From contig NZ_CP116384.1 of NCBI RefSeq assembly GCF_028201475.1, positions 1,364,001 through 1,428,000 of the forward strand: 64,000 nt of DNA, in the 5' to 3' direction. Below are positions 34,241 through 41,872 of the stretch, piece by piece. This DNA is from Vibrio sp. SCSIO 43137. GTDB taxonomy: Bacteria > Pseudomonadota > Gammaproteobacteria > Enterobacterales > Vibrionaceae. The notes under the pieces are model-generated. The model saw only the letters and a list, made by a program, of their open reading frames with translations. It ran no database searches and was not told the origin of the DNA. Within the stretch, counting starts at the first letter, position 1. Every line of letters begins with the position of its first letter. The translations under genes and the position numbers were made by a program.

Positions 34241-34918
34241 TTAAGCGCCTAGTTCTGCTTTTAGCTCTTCAACAATCTTGATACCTGAAGAACTACCGAT
34301 ACGGGTTGCACCCGCTTCAATCATTGCTCTTGCATCAGCCAGAGTACGCACACCACCAGACGCTTTTACCTGAACGCCAGAATACTTTTTCATGATGGCA
34401 ATATGTTCTGGTTTAGCACCATCAGTACCGAAGCCTGTAGAGGTTTTAACGAAGTCAGGCTTAACCTGAGCAGCCACTTTTGATACTTCGATAATCTCTT
34501 CTTCAGTCAGGTAGCAAGTCTCGTAAATTACCTTACATACAATGCCGCCTTTACGCGCCACAGCTACCAGAGACTCCATTTCGCGTTTGATGTAATCCCA
34601 GTCATGCTCTTTTACACGACCAACATTCAGTAGGTAATCAAACTCTTCTGCACCTTTATCTACTGCATCTTGCGCTTCAAACGTTTTTGCTTCGATAGTT
34701 GTCTGACCCAGAGGGAAGCCGATAGCAGCACCAGTTAATACACCAGAACCTTTTAGCATTTCACGGCACATTTCTACCGGGTAAGAGTTGATTGCCACTG
34801 ATGCAAAACCGTATTCACGGGCTTCATCACATAGCTTCTGGAAATCTTCTTTAGTCGCGTATGCGTGAAGGTTAGTGTGGTCAAATAGGGCAGCAAGATC
34901 GGTAACTGTTAAGCTCAT
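34241..34918 (-). CDS. deoC: DeoC-family (deoxyribose-phosphate-type) aldolase
   Basis: A 225-residue class I aldolase. Residues matching the DeoC active site are D94 (EEFDYLLNVG), Schiff-base K158 (DFVKTSTGFG) and K185 (VKASGGVRT). DeoC splits 2-deoxyribose 5-phosphate to acetaldehyde and glyceraldehyde 3-phosphate. Here the gene is separate from deoAD/deoB-type nucleoside genes and heads a sugar-oxidising operon, so the actual phosphosugar may differ. GGAGAG precedes the ATG at 34918. Upstream lie the shared operator and a CRP-like site. Confidence 0.85.
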   Translation of the reverse strand: MSLTVTDLAALFDHTNLHAYATKEDFQKLCDEAREYGFASVAINSYPVEMCREMLKGSGVLTGAAIGFPLGQTTIEAKTFEAQDAVDKGAEEFDYLLNVGRVKEHDWDYIKREMESLVAVARKGGIVCKVIYETCYLTEEEIIEVSKVAAQVKPDFVKTSTGFGTDGAKPEHIAIMKKYSGVQVKASGGVRTLADARAMIEAGATRIGSSSGIKIVEELKAELGA

Positions 34919-34984
34919 TGTTCTCTCCAAATTTTCATTTTCAAAGAGATTTGCTTTTATATACATTCATAAAGCAAACCTTCA

Positions 34985-34999
34985 TCTTCATTTCGAAAA
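34985..34999. promoter_or_regulatory. Near-match DeoR-type operator upstream of deoC
   Basis: TCTTC-ATTTC-GAAAA has one mismatch to TTTTC-N5-GAAAA. It lies 67 bp before the aldolase start and 30 bp from the perfect copy at 35015. Confidence 0.45.
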
Positions 35000-35014
35000 T
35001 ACTATATCTCTAAA

Positions 35015-35029
35015 TTTTCGTTTTGAAAA
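35015..35029. promoter_or_regulatory. DeoR-type operator 3 (TTTTC-N5-GAAAA)
   Basis: TTTTC-GTTTT-GAAAA in the 387-bp region between the divergent aldolase operon and the DeoR gene. It can serve both promoters. Confidence 0.65.
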
Positions 35030-35047
35030 GCTAAATTTTCGTTTACT

Positions 35048-35063
35048 TGTGATGCAATTCATA
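35048..35063. promoter_or_regulatory. CRP-like site in the deoC-DeoR intergenic region
   Basis: TGTGA-TGCAAT-TCATA matches the CRP consensus with one mismatch. It lies 18 bp outside operator 3, the same geometry as at the isomerase operon. Confidence 0.6.
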
Positions 35064-35305
35064 ATTTTTCTTCTTTTTTGTTTTTTGACTTCTATCGTTT
35101 CCACATTACATAACAAAAACTGATTAATGACCATCAGCCACAACTACCCTTTAATTTATGATTTAATAATCATATTTATCAGTTAGATACATAAACTATT
35201 TTGATTCAAAGCATAGATTTTTAATTGGTTGTAATTGGGAAATTGCATCCATATAATGAAAGCAAATAAAAATAGTGCACAGAGAAACAAGAGAGTTTGA
35301 ACGCT

Positions 35306-36082
35306 ATGTCCAAAAAAGCCATGTACGGGGAACAGAGAAAACAGCAAATTCTCGGCCTGATAAAAGAAAAGAAAAGTGTCAGCGTTAATGAGTTAGCACA
35401 GTACTTTAATGTCACTACGGCGACCATCAGAACTGACCTGACTGAACTGGAAAAAGCCGGCGAAGTGATAAGAACCCATGGCGGCGCAATTCTGAAATCA
35501 GATATTGCCCACGAAAAGTTTCTCAACGAACGTGAAAATGAAGACAAAAAAATCAAAGTAGCCTTCAAAGCCATTGAGTTGATCGAAGAAGAAGACTCCA
35601 TACTGATAGACACCGGCACCAGTACCGCAGCATTGGCCAGAATACTCGCTAATTCTGATCTTAAGCGTCTACGTATCTTCACTAATGACTTCGAAATTGC
35701 AAAATTGCTGGAAGGAAAAAGTGAGTTCGACGTGCATATTCTTGGCGGCCGTATCCGTAAAGGCTTCCATTACAGCTATGGCGGAACTGCCATTTCTGAA
35801 TTGCGCAAGTACAAGTTTGATAAGCTTTTTCTGGCAACATCCTCTTTAAGTTTTGACGACGGCCTGACAACTTATCATACCGAAACTGCCGATTTAAAAG
35901 TCGAGATGATTCGTTCTGCCAACAAAAAAATCCTTCTGCTCGATTCAACCAAGGTAAACAAGATCTCCTTTGCTAAATTTGCCGAGCTCAGTGATGTGGA
36001 TATCGCCGTTGTAGATAATGAAGTATCTAAGTTCGACTATGAAAACCTGTCGGAAGAGATCGAAAACGTCATTATTGCTTAA
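35306..36082 (+). CDS. DeoR-family regulator of the carbohydrate locus
   Basis: A 258-residue DeoR/GlpR regulator. HTH: KKSVSVNELAQYFNVTTATIRTDL, in two visible helices, then VIRTHGGAI. The sensor domain has the DTGTSTAALA phosphate-binding loop and a C-terminal ILLLDSTKVNKISFA motif. It sits centrally in the locus, divergent from the aldolase operon. It is the natural candidate to bind TTTTC-N5-GAAAA and to release it when a phosphorylated intermediate appears. The ATG at 35306 is used because the ORF extends only to an upstream TTG. It ends before a strong hairpin terminator. Confidence 0.87.
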   Translation: MSKKAMYGEQRKQQILGLIKEKKSVSVNELAQYFNVTTATIRTDLTELEKAGEVIRTHGGAILKSDIAHEKFLNERENEDKKIKVAFKAIELIEEEDSILIDTGTSTAALARILANSDLKRLRIFTNDFEIAKLLEGKSEFDVHILGGRIRKGFHYSYGGTAISELRKYKFDKLFLATSSLSFDDGLTTYHTETADLKVEMIRSANKKILLLDSTKVNKISFAKFAELSDVDIAVVDNEVSKFDYENLSEEIENVIIA

Positions 36083-36111
36083 CCTTTACAGAGTCAGTTG
36101 TGACCAATGAT

Positions 36112-36139
36112 ATAAGCCCTTCCTGATAGAAGGGCTTAT
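36112..36139. terminator. Terminator between the DeoR gene and the mutarotase gene
   Basis: ATAAGCCCTTC (36112-36122) pairs with GAAGGGCTTAT (36129-36139) over a 6-nt loop. The two flanking genes converge here, so it probably serves both. Confidence 0.75.
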
Positions 36140-36171
36140 TGGTTTAGCCGGTAAGAAAATACTTTTTGTTT

Positions 36172-37227
36172 TTAAAAGCTAAACTTATAGCGGGTATGGT
36201 AGTAATAGGTTTCACCCGGATTAAGTATCGAACTTGGTTCAGGCCACTCGGGATGATTTGGTGAATCAGGCAGGAACTGAGTTTCCAGAGCGACCCCCGA
36301 ATAGTCGGCATACACTCCTCCCGCCCGTCTTGGCGTTCCCTGATTCCAGTTACCCGTGTAAAACTGCATCCCCGGTTTATCAGTATAAACAGATAGGCGA
36401 ATCGATTCGTCACTGTTTGTCAGTTCAGCCACCGGGTGAGAAACGTCTCGCTCCGGATCAAACAGGTAACAGTGATCATATCCTTTCGCCGCTTGCTGCT
36501 CTTTATCAGCCAGAAAACGGTTGCTGATAACCTGAGCCTGTAAGAAATCAAAGTTAGTCCCCTGCACATTACGCAATGAACCTAACGGGATACCATCCGC
36601 ATCTACCGGCAGATAGTAATGAGAATTTATTTTTAACTTATGTTGACGGCAGTCGCTACCCTGCTCTGCATCCTGCAAATTGAAATAGGCGTGATTGGTC
36701 AGATTAACCGGCGTAGCTTTATCCGTCGTCGCATTATAACGGATACTGATTTCGCTATTTTCAGTCAGAGTGTAAGTGAGCAGGACTTTTAGTTCACCGG
36801 GAAAGCCTTGATCGCCATCAGGTGACACAAGTGAGAAACAGACACTGCTGCGGCTATGGTCAACAATTTTCCATCTTCTGCGGTTAAACCCGTCCGGTCC
36901 GCCATGCAATATGTTTTCGCCTTGATTAACATGTGTCTGGTATTGAGTGCCACTAATACTGAAGCGACCAGCAGAAATCCGGTTGGCAAAACGTCCTACC
37001 GTCGCACCGAAATAAGTAGAGTGCTGTTCGAAATCAGCCATACCGGATACACCGAGCAGTACTTCCTTATCTTCTCCGTTTAGGGGTAGCTTACAACTGA
37101 GCCAGGTGGCTCCTATATCCATAAATGTGGCCTTTACCCCTCTGTTATTGGTAAGTACAACTATCTTGGCAGCGTCACCATCATAAGCAGGTTCGCGCGT
37201 CATTGTTTTCGCCAGATTTACTGTCAT
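36172..37227 (-). CDS. galM: Aldose 1-epimerase (mutarotase)
   Basis: A 351-residue GalM-family protein that interconverts alpha and beta anomers. Catalytic-site sequences are GATVGRFANRIS, ILHGGPDGFNRR, NLTNHAYFNL with the active histidine, and a C-terminal SGVALETQFLPDSPNHPEWP carrying the catalytic glutamate. No signal peptide is seen, so it is cytoplasmic. The gene lies between the locus regulator and permease genes, so the mutarotase probably serves the imported sugar. It is preceded by a terminator-like hairpin close to its start. Confidence 0.88.
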   Translation of the reverse strand: MTVNLAKTMTREPAYDGDAAKIVVLTNNRGVKATFMDIGATWLSCKLPLNGEDKEVLLGVSGMADFEQHSTYFGATVGRFANRISAGRFSISGTQYQTHVNQGENILHGGPDGFNRRRWKIVDHSRSSVCFSLVSPDGDQGFPGELKVLLTYTLTENSEISIRYNATTDKATPVNLTNHAYFNLQDAEQGSDCRQHKLKINSHYYLPVDADGIPLGSLRNVQGTNFDFLQAQVISNRFLADKEQQAAKGYDHCYLFDPERDVSHPVAELTNSDESIRLSVYTDKPGMQFYTGNWNQGTPRRAGGVYADYSGVALETQFLPDSPNHPEWPEPSSILNPGETYYYHTRYKFSF

Positions 37228-37265
37228 TGCCTATTCTCTTTTTGTCTAACCTGCAGCGGTTAACT

Positions 37266-37303
37266 AAAAAAACGCAGTAACTAAAACAGCGTTTAGTTAC
37301 TGC
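37266..37303 (-). terminator. Terminator-like hairpin 46 bp upstream of galM
   Basis: GCAGTAACTAAA (37274-37285) and TTTAGTTACTGC (37292-37303) form a perfect 12-bp stem with a 6-nt loop. On the minus strand it is followed by GTTTTTTTAG, a true T-run. It therefore looks like an intrinsic terminator reading toward galM. It could end antisense or upstream transcription, or attenuate galM. Confidence 0.65.
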
Positions 37304-37947
37304 TCCCAATAAAAATACTCAATAGAGCAATAATGGCCGCCTTGTTTCTAACGACGTCGTCAGCTTACCTGCAAGATTTCAATTCAAAAATATAATTTTC
37401 ATATATTTTTGATATCGATCTTAATTTTAAACCTAATTTGCTATAAAAACCCTCACTACATTAAAACGAAAAGCAAGGTTCGCAGATAAACGCAAATCTA
37501 TTCCACTTCATCATTCTATTTCTGGTTACCTAAAGGAAGAATGCTCCGCAACCCAAAATAAACCAATAAAATCATAACATTAACCGTGACAAAGCTTTAT
37601 TTTCATCACTATGAACCTTGTAATCTTGCAATTGACATCGTCGACTTTCGGTTATTTAGTGTTCTGGATCACGCTTCTGAAACGAATCTGCTCTGTTCAA
37701 TAAAAAAACATGACGAAGAACACAAACATTCAAAAGACAAGTTTTTCATTTAAAAAATGATCGTTATATTATTTTCGAAATGAAAACATATTTACCTCTT
37801 AGTCGCTGCTTGAAACATCAAACCAACGGCTAAGAACTTCTCACTAGTTAGTGAGTTTTAAGAAGTTCAGGCAGATGCGGATCAAGATGTCTTCGGGTCT
37901 GTCAGCAATTTAAAACTGGAAATACCCTACAAATTAGGAAATGTGTT
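37304..37947. promoter_or_regulatory. Long regulatory gap upstream of the MFS permease gene
   Basis: About 640 bp with no gene. It contains a weak CRP-like site, AGTGT-TCTGGA-TCACG (37658-37673), and the shared operator at 37772. It also has a nested dyad near the permease start: GAACTTC (37834-37840) and GAAGTTC (37862-37868) enclosing CTCACTA-GT-TAGTGAG (37840-37855). An ACGACGTCGT palindrome is at 37351-37360. The permease promoter must lie here. Confidence 0.4.
37772..37786. promoter_or_regulatory. DeoR-type operator 4 (TTTTC-N5-GAAAA)
   Basis: TTTTC-GAAAT-GAAAA, 162 bp upstream of the MFS permease start. The same motif precedes both leftward operons, linking the permease to them. Confidence 0.65.
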
Positions 37948-39261
37948 ATGAAAAAAGAACTTGATTCAAAGTTACTGTTCCGAATCGGTAACCTCTCTAT
38001 CTTTATGATAGGTCTGGGGTTTGCGGTACGGGCAAACATCGCCCCTGATCTTCAGGCGGATATTTACGACAAAATCGACATTCTAAGCTCAGCCTCTATG
38101 GTAGGTGAAGCCCTTGGCGCGACCTTTACCGGTTTCGCACTCACCCTTCTGTTTGGTAGTGCCATGGTTGACTGGATGGGAATGAAACGTATGCTTTTGT
38201 TCTCTGCATTTGGTTACATCGCAAGTACTGCTGGTCTTCTTGCCGCAGCGATGATGCCTGTTTCTGAACTGTCTGTTTATATTGTCTGGTGTAGTTTGTT
38301 ACTTACCGGCCTCGGCTGGGGGGCAGTTGAAGCCGCTTCCAACCCTATGATTGCCGCCCTATTCCCTGAAGAAAAAGCCCACAGGCTGAATGTTCTTCAC
38401 TCCTGGTGGCCTGCCGGTATCGTAGTTGGCGGCCTGGCTGGTGTGTTGTTCAGTGCTCTTGGTCTGCCATGGCACCTTAACCTCTTACTACTCTTTATTC
38501 CTGCCCTGTTAATGGCTAAGTGGGCTCTGATGACTGAGTTCCCGGTAACCGAGCGTGTTGCCAATGGCGTCAGCTATAAAGACATGGTACTTGAACTCGT
38601 CCGTCGTCCTCTTTTCTGGGTGTTCTGGGCATGTATGTTCCTGACGGCAGCATCAGAACTTGCCCCGGGTCAGTGGGTAAACGTCGCGCTATCAAATATC
38701 GTTGGTATGCAGGGTATTCTTCTGCTGGTTTACGTAAGTGGCCTGATGTTTGTTATGCGTAACTTTGCCGGTGTTGTATTTAAACATATCTCTTCTGTAG
38801 GCCTGATGACTCTGAGCTGCATATTCGCTGCTGGCGGTCTTTATGCCTTAAGCCTTGCTGACTCACCGCTGCCGGCATTCCTTGCGGCAACCGTCTGGGG
38901 TATTGGTGTTTGTTATATGTGGCCGACTATGCAGGGTATTATCTCTGAGCGTTTCCCTAATGGTGGTGCCCTGGCTCTTGGTTTGCTTGGTTTTGCAGGT
39001 GGTCTTTCAATTCAGTTCGTACTGCCTCAGATGGGCGCCATCTTCGATGCTGCACGTGCTGAAGCAGCTGGTGGTGCAGATAAACTGGCGTCACTGTCTC
39101 CTGAGATGATGACGGAAGTAACACGCTACGCATCTGTTGAATCCTTCCAGGCAGTATCTGTTGTTCCGCTGGTGATTCTGCCTATCTTCGCTATCATCTG
39201 GATCTTCGATCTGTTTAAGAAGAAGAACACACCATCAGTATCTGCTGAAGAGAACGCCTAA
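37948..39261 (+). CDS. MFS sugar permease
   Basis: A 437-residue inner-membrane protein with about twelve hydrophobic segments and no signal peptide. It has MFS loop features such as MVDWMGMKRMLLFSAFGY after TM2 and a central polar loop near ERVANGVSYKDM. Its layout (NPMIAALFPEEKAHRLNVLHSWWPAG) recalls FucP-type sugar:proton symporters, but I would not name the substrate. AGGAAATG precedes the ATG. The shared DeoR-type operator upstream and a strong terminator downstream indicate a single-gene unit of the locus regulon. Confidence 0.83.
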   Translation: MKKELDSKLLFRIGNLSIFMIGLGFAVRANIAPDLQADIYDKIDILSSASMVGEALGATFTGFALTLLFGSAMVDWMGMKRMLLFSAFGYIASTAGLLAAAMMPVSELSVYIVWCSLLLTGLGWGAVEAASNPMIAALFPEEKAHRLNVLHSWWPAGIVVGGLAGVLFSALGLPWHLNLLLLFIPALLMAKWALMTEFPVTERVANGVSYKDMVLELVRRPLFWVFWACMFLTAASELAPGQWVNVALSNIVGMQGILLLVYVSGLMFVMRNFAGVVFKHISSVGLMTLSCIFAAGGLYALSLADSPLPAFLAATVWGIGVCYMWPTMQGIISERFPNGGALALGLLGFAGGLSIQFVLPQMGAIFDAARAEAAGGADKLASLSPEMMTEVTRYASVESFQAVSVVPLVILPIFAIIWIFDLFKKKNTPSVSAEENA

Positions 39262-39289
39262 TCGTTTAAGCTCTTTTCAGATAACCACT

Positions 39290-39320
39290 AAAAAGCTGGT
39301 CTTTACTGACCAGCTTTTTT
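39290..39320 (+). terminator. Terminator after the MFS permease gene
   Basis: AAAAAGCTGGTC (39290-39301) pairs with GACCAGCTTTTT (39308-39319) over a 6-nt loop, ending in a T-run. It lies 29 bp after the stop. Confidence 0.9.
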
Positions 39321-39361
39321 ATTGCCTATCTATTTTCTAAAAAACTCTCTGACTACAACCG

Positions 39362-40027
39362 TCATGCCTTATCATTGCTAAAAACTAAGCTATATCCCTC
39401 TTCACAAAGCTCAACATCCAGTGAAGAGAGGTTCTCAATATAGCGATCTGCCTCAGGCAGTGCCTGTTTAGAAAACTGGCTTAGTACAGCTACTGTTCTG
39501 GCTCCTGCACATATACCTGCTGTTAGTCCCGACGGGGCATCTTCAAATACCACACACTCTTCGGCCATTAAGCCAAGTCCGGCAGCTCCCAGTAAGTAAG
39601 GCTCCGGATCCGGTTTTCCTTTTGTAACCAATTCGGGTGTAATCAGTAACTCTGGTCTTGGAATACCTGCGGCGTCAATTCGGGCTTTGGCCACAGGTAA
39701 AGTTCCCGAAGTAACAATTGCCCAAGGGACAGAGTTACGGTTAAGTTCATTCAGAAACTCTATTGTTCCCGGAAGCGTTACAACCCCTTCTACATCTGTA
39801 CTTTCCTGGTGCTGCAGCCATGCGATCTCTTCTGCTACTTTGTGTTCTGAACAACCTTGCATGAGTTGTCTGATAGTCTCTGCGGCCGGACGCCCATGGT
39901 AAACTTCTGACGCTATTGCGAAATCTATTCCATTTCTTTTACACCACGTCATCCATGCCCGGTCAACAGCATCGTTTGAGTCCACCAGCGTGCCATCCAG
40001 ATCAAACAGTATCCCTTTAAATTTCAT
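39362..40027 (-). CDS. HAD-family sugar phosphatase (YfbT/HxpA-like)
   Basis: A 221-residue HAD hydrolase. Motif I is LFDLDGTLVDS with the nucleophile D and the acid/base D. Motif II is AIVTSGT, motif III the K in TKGKPDPEPY, and motif IV VVFEDAPSG. It resembles the E. coli sugar phosphatase YfbT throughout. It would dephosphorylate a sugar or polyol phosphate, possibly as an overflow step in this locus. It diverges from the IclR gene across a shared operator-like palindrome. Confidence 0.83.
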   Translation of the reverse strand: MKFKGILFDLDGTLVDSNDAVDRAWMTWCKRNGIDFAIASEVYHGRPAAETIRQLMQGCSEHKVAEEIAWLQHQESTDVEGVVTLPGTIEFLNELNRNSVPWAIVTSGTLPVAKARIDAAGIPRPELLITPELVTKGKPDPEPYLLGAAGLGLMAEECVVFEDAPSGLTAGICAGARTVAVLSQFSKQALPEADRYIENLSSLDVELCEEGYSLVFSNDKA

Positions 40028-40128
40028 GTTATACCTCTGCTAATTATTCTTTTCTCACAATAATAAACAAAAACAATAAAAAACCAAAAACTTCATTACA
40101 AAAATTATGAGAATCGGATTAGATGCCT

Positions 40129-40145
40129 GTTCGACATTATCGAAC
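40129..40145. promoter_or_regulatory. IclR-type operator candidate A
   Basis: GTTCGA-CATTA-TCGAAC is a perfect interrupted palindrome in the divergent HAD phosphatase/IclR region. Fifteen of its 17 bases recur at 41214-41230 upstream of a secreted SnoaL-like gene. The likely binder is the adjacent IclR protein. Confidence 0.6.
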
Positions 40146-40244
40146 GGGATGATCCAGCTACCAAAACCACTTCAGACTGCTGGCTATATAGACAAGAATC
40201 CCGTTATATAGGCGTAGACAAAGCGATGCTATCCGGATAAGACA

Positions 40245-40973
40245 ATGATCAATGAAACGAAGAGAATACAATCGGTAGAACGGAGTTTTATGATTCTGGA
40301 GGCATTGGCTGCCAGTGATAGTGCCATACCTTTGCAGCAACTTTCCGAACAACTGAACCTGAATAAAACGACTCTGCACGGTCTGCTGAATACCATGGCT
40401 GCCATGGGGTATATCAGTAATACCTGCCGCGGTTACAGACTCGGATTAAGACTTGGAGAATTGTCCCGTTCATTAGATCATACATACGATAGCCTGAGAG
40501 AACAGTACAGGCCGCTTATCCGTAATATGTCCTCTTCCACCGGTCACACAGCCTACTTGGCGGTTCCCTGTGGTACCCGGGAATACCTCTACATAGAAGC
40601 TGTTGAAGGAGAAAATCCGCTGACAATCCGTAGCCCGAGAGGGCGAAGAGAGGGATTGACGACTTCTGCCATCGGCAAGCTATTTGTTGCACTGGATGAA
40701 GAACTGGATTTACGCAGAAGCCTGCGCAAAGCAGGTAAGCTGAAGCCTGAAATAGAGCAAAAATTAGATAAAATCGTCCATCAGGGCTACTCCATTGATC
40801 ACGGAGGTGCACAACCGGGGCTGAGTTGTATGTCAATTCCCCTGTTTCATAGCGGTTGTCTGATTGCTGCTGCAGGTATGAGCGGACCAACACAAGAGCT
40901 GACCACTGAAAAGCTGACGCACTATGCTTCCATATTTAAAAAACAATCTCTTAACTGTAAGCCCATTATTTAA
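40245..40973 (+). CDS. IclR-family transcriptional regulator
   Basis: A 242-residue IclR regulator. The N-terminal winged HTH (QSVERSFMILEALA..., LQQLSEQLNLNKTTLHGLLNTM) is followed by the effector domain (GHTAYLAVPCGTREYLYIEAVEG, RSPRGRREGLTTSAIGKL, SCMSIPLFHSGCLIAAAGMSGP). IclR proteins often sense small organic acids or sugar-derived metabolites. It diverges from the HAD phosphatase gene. A palindrome shared with the 41.3-kb gene suggests it controls both. Confidence 0.88.
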   Translation: MINETKRIQSVERSFMILEALAASDSAIPLQQLSEQLNLNKTTLHGLLNTMAAMGYISNTCRGYRLGLRLGELSRSLDHTYDSLREQYRPLIRNMSSSTGHTAYLAVPCGTREYLYIEAVEGENPLTIRSPRGRREGLTTSAIGKLFVALDEELDLRRSLRKAGKLKPEIEQKLDKIVHQGYSIDHGGAQPGLSCMSIPLFHSGCLIAAAGMSGPTQELTTEKLTHYASIFKKQSLNCKPII

Positions 40974-41320
40974 ATCTGCACTTTAGATTCTATTTTCACT
41001 CTTAAGCTACAACTACACCGATAAAAAATATTCACTCCTCCCGGCAAACCCTTACTAAAAATAATAATATCAACCACAAATAAGCAAGTGCTTACACCCC
41101 CTACAAGTCAATACTACAAGCATCTCTCGTACAGCTATAGATCTAAAAATAAAGTCATAATCAAGAATAAATAATTAATAAACAGTTTTAAATTAGATCT
41201 TAAATTATTTTTTATTCGACATTATCAAACAAATTTAAGGTTTCACCTGTTTTTATTTATTTTCAAATCAAAAAGGAATCTAATATAAAAAACAAACATG
41301 AAACAATAAAGGAACCTACA
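40974..41320. other. AT-rich gap upstream of the SnoaL-like secreted gene
   Basis: 347 bp without a gene. Apart from the IclR-type site at 41214-41230 and an AT-rich region that could hold the promoter, nothing is recognised. Confidence 0.5.
41214..41230. promoter_or_regulatory. IclR-type operator candidate B
   Basis: ATTCGACATTATCAAAC matches 15 of 17 bases of the palindrome at 40129-40145. It lies about 90 bp before the start of the downstream secreted SnoaL-like gene. Confidence 0.55.
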
Positions 41321-41770
41321 ATGAAATTTAGAAAATATATCGCTGTACTGGCAACACTTCTGGTGAGCTTTTCTGCTTTTTCTGCTTCAACAGAAGGCAC
41401 AGAAAAAGTCTGGCAGGAACATATTAACGCATGGGTAGATCGTGATCTGGACGCTATTGCGGTTCACTACGACAAAGATTCAATGATGATTGTGAACAAT
41501 GTTGTGTTCAGAGGTCCGCAGGAAATCCGTAAAGTATTTGAATACCTGTTCCACAGATTCGATAACGGCTCTAACGCTATTGACCCGGCTATCGTTGATG
41601 ACCGTACCATCTATATCACATGGAACTTTACCCCTTCCGAGAAGAAGGACGCAATTTACGGGACAGACACTTTCTTCGTGGAAGATGGCATTATCAAAGT
41701 ACAAACCATCGCCTCTAAGTTGTACCAAAAACCTACTCTGCTGATTCTGGGCGGAAAAGAGCAAGGCTAA
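41321..41770 (+). CDS. Secreted SnoaL/DUF4440-like protein (NTF2 fold)
   Basis: A 149-residue protein with a clear signal peptide (hydrophobic 8-20, cleavage near SAFSA-ST), so probably periplasmic. The rest is an NTF2-like fold: VWQEHINAWVDRDLDAIAVHYDKDSMMIV, FRGPQEIRKVFEYLF, then strands ending DGIIKVQTIASKL. Such domains bind or convert small molecules; function here is unknown. An IclR-type site upstream ties it to the 40-kb regulator. Followed by a strong terminator. Confidence 0.78.
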   Translation: MKFRKYIAVLATLLVSFSAFSASTEGTEKVWQEHINAWVDRDLDAIAVHYDKDSMMIVNNVVFRGPQEIRKVFEYLFHRFDNGSNAIDPAIVDDRTIYITWNFTPSEKKDAIYGTDTFFVEDGIIKVQTIASKLYQKPTLLILGGKEQG

Positions 41771-41785
41771 ACAAACTCAGATAAT

Positions 41786-41824
41786 AAAGCCGGATGAAGC
41801 GATAATCTTCATCCGGCTCTTTAT
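41786..41824 (+). terminator. Terminator after the SnoaL-like secreted gene
   Basis: AGCCGGATGAAG (41788-41799) pairs with CTTCATCCGGCT (41807-41818) over 7 nt and is followed by CTTTAT. It lies between two convergent genes. Confidence 0.85.
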
Positions 41825-41872
41825 CATTAGCAAGTCTGAGCAGGCAATCCAAACCGTTATATTTCAGCCAAC

